A stretch of 17,593 nt of DNA, taken from assembly GCA_001803705.1 (NCBI GenBank), contig MHDY01000145.1:1021-18613 (forward strand), written 5' to 3'. The stretch is from Nitrospirae bacterium GWC2_56_14. Lineage in GTDB: Bacteria; Nitrospirota; UBA9217. This document shows positions 16,679 through 17,593 of the stretch, one piece after another. Within the stretch, counting starts at the first letter, position 1. Each line of letters begins with the position of its first letter. The notes beneath the pieces were generated by a model. That model ran no database searches, was not told the origin of the DNA, and saw nothing but the letters and a program-made list of their open reading frames with translations. The translations under genes were made by a program, and so were the position numbers.

Positions 16679-16760
16679 GGTACTATTCACCTTAAATCGA
16701 CACGAGCTTCAGAGCGAGAAGGTACTATTCACCTTAAATCGGCATAAGCTTCAGGGTGAG
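16677..16760. repeat. Two tandem 42-bp repeats with internal dyads upstream of the lipoprotein promoter
   Basis: Unit 1 is 16677-16718 and unit 2 is 16719-16760, with 5 differences over 42 bp. The first 23 bases of each are identical and begin with a 17-bp dyad AAGGT-ACTATTC-ACCTT (16677-16693 and 16719-16735). Differences are confined to the second half. The dyad centres lie at about -42 and -84 from the predicted start of the lipoprotein mRNA, 42 bp (four helical turns) apart. Unit 2 reaches into the last codons of the upstream PPC-domain gene. The placement fits binding sites for a dimeric regulator. Confidence 0.8.
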
Positions 16761-17593
16761 ATGGTGAGAGTATAGGAGCCGTATCGGCCGGCCGACGCGG
16801 GCTTATCTGGTGACGATTTCACAGACACGTAGTAATCACCAGGCTCCAGGCTCCACACGATCCGAGATGACAGCGCCGTGGTATTGTTTGGCGGTAGCGG
16901 CGGCTGCGACGTAGCGTTATCGTTCATGTAGATCACATTCAGTCCCGTGTTGTCGAACAAGGTCAAATAAGTATCAGCGCCATTTAGTAGGTTGCTCGTT
17001 CTTATCGTGTACGTTGTTGTTGTCGGCACGGTAAACCTCACATAATCTATGTCTCCATTTCCATAAATCCTGTGCTGCTGGCCCCAACCTACAGTGAAGG
17101 ACTGGGCCGTGACCGGGGTATTATCCGTTTCATAGACGTCAGCGGAATAATCGATCAAGCGACCATTAAAGACTGTGTGCAATGCCATCGAATCGGTCGG
17201 ATAGCTCGCAAGCCAGCCATCCCAAAAATTTTCGATACTGACGGGATAGCTTAATCCTAGCGTCGGCAAGTAGTTATCAAAAACTTCCCAAATCTTATCC
17301 ATGCCGAGCACTGGAGTGTTCATAGCGTTCCATAACACATTCGCGTTCGATATTTCGTTCGTAGCATATTTGCAATTATCTGAAATACAGGTATCGGGCT
17401 CCGGCGCACCGATATTCACAGTAAGTAGGATGCCGCCCGTTTCGGTATCAACGTACTGTGACAACGGTGTGACCGGATCAGCAGACAGCAATTCCGGAGC
17501 AGTCGTGTTCAACCAGAACTTAACTGCCGTGGGAAAGAAGTTTCCCCACCCCTCGCTCCAGGAAAGCCTCAGGTCCTGCGTGTTATCATCTAA
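16751..17593 (-). CDS. Secreted-type protein with C-terminal PPC domain, 5' end cut by window edge; possible metallopeptidase
   Basis: The frame is open from the right edge (17593) to a TGA at 16751-16753, giving the last 280 residues of a longer protein; no true start is in the window. Residues about 155-280 match a bacterial pre-peptidase C-terminal (PPC) domain, with the pattern GDIDYVRFTVPTTTTYTIRT, then TYLTLFDNTGLN, then WSLEPGDYYVSVKSSP. Such domains sit at the end of secreted proteases and other exported enzymes. Near the visible N-terminus, LSWSEGWGNFFPTAVKFW (residues 10-27) resembles the (S/D)EGW-(A/G)-x-F-F segment that follows the HEXXH helix in some uncharacterised secreted metallopeptidases, where its Glu could be the third zinc ligand. 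The HEXXH itself would be beyond the edge, so enzyme activity is inference. Two Cys (69 and 74) may form a disulfide. Confidence 0.75.
   Translation of the reverse strand, partial: LDDNTQDLRLSWSEGWGNFFPTAVKFWLNTTAPELLSADPVTPLSQYVDTETGGILLTVNIGAPEPDTCISDNCKYATNEISNANVLWNAMNTPVLGMDKIWEVFDNYLPTLGLSYPVSIENFWDGWLASYPTDSMALHTVFNGRLIDYSADVYETDNTPVTAQSFTVGWGQQHRIYGNGDIDYVRFTVPTTTTYTIRTSNLLNGADTYLTLFDNTGLNVIYMNDNATSQPPLPPNNTTALSSRIVWSLEPGDYYVSVKSSPDKPASAGRYGSYTLTISP

Noticed and set aside
16677..16760. CRISPR array or mobile-element end
   Set aside because: There are only two directly abutting units with no spacers, no cas genes, no transposase and no target duplication.

Overview
The window looks like chromosomal DNA from a Gram-negative bacterium rich in c-type cytochromes. 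A TamB-type envelope protein and a lipoprotein point to an outer membrane. A secreted multiheme cytochrome with an NHL propeller partner is typical of anaerobic or metal- and mineral-respiring lineages such as Desulfobacterota (Geobacter-like) or Nitrospirota. That placement is inference from gene content and family resemblance; no rRNA or other taxonomic marker is present. I see no transposase, phage gene, CRISPR array or rRNA.

Left part (1-4482), all on the minus strand. A truncated pgsA (phosphatidylglycerophosphate synthase) runs off the left edge behind a good sigma-70 promoter. Upstream of it is a tRNA-Thr(CGT) with its own promoter. Next comes a three-gene cluster read from right to left: a ComFB-family protein, a secreted six-bladed NHL propeller, and a 713-residue multiheme cytochrome. 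The cluster ends in a strong intrinsic terminator at 795-828. The cytochrome has ten CXXCH motifs plus two atypical candidates, CX14CH and CX5CH at the extreme C-terminus.

Middle part. polA (DNA polymerase I, all three activities intact) lies alone on the plus strand. Its predicted promoter sits so close to the ATG that the mRNA should be leaderless or nearly so. It converges on a minus-strand group, read right to left: a small exported protein of unknown function, glnD (PII uridylyltransferase/uridylyl-removing enzyme) and a large TamB-like protein. A perfect 14-bp inverted repeat separates the convergent ends.

Right part. mazG (NTP pyrophosphohydrolase) is on the plus strand, divergent from the small exported gene, and ends in an 11-bp GC-rich hairpin shared with the convergent gene on the other strand. 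That gene encodes a 425-residue lipoprotein of unknown function. Its promoter is preceded by two 42-bp tandem repeats, each with a 17-bp dyad, placed at about -42 and -84. The last gene runs off the right edge. It is a secreted-type protein ending in a pre-peptidase C-terminal (PPC) domain, perhaps a metallopeptidase.

Most genes are ordinary housekeeping (pgsA, tRNA, polA, glnD, mazG, tamB-like). The less ordinary material is the ComFB/NHL/cytochrome cluster, the repeat-controlled lipoprotein promoter and the leaderless polA promoter.
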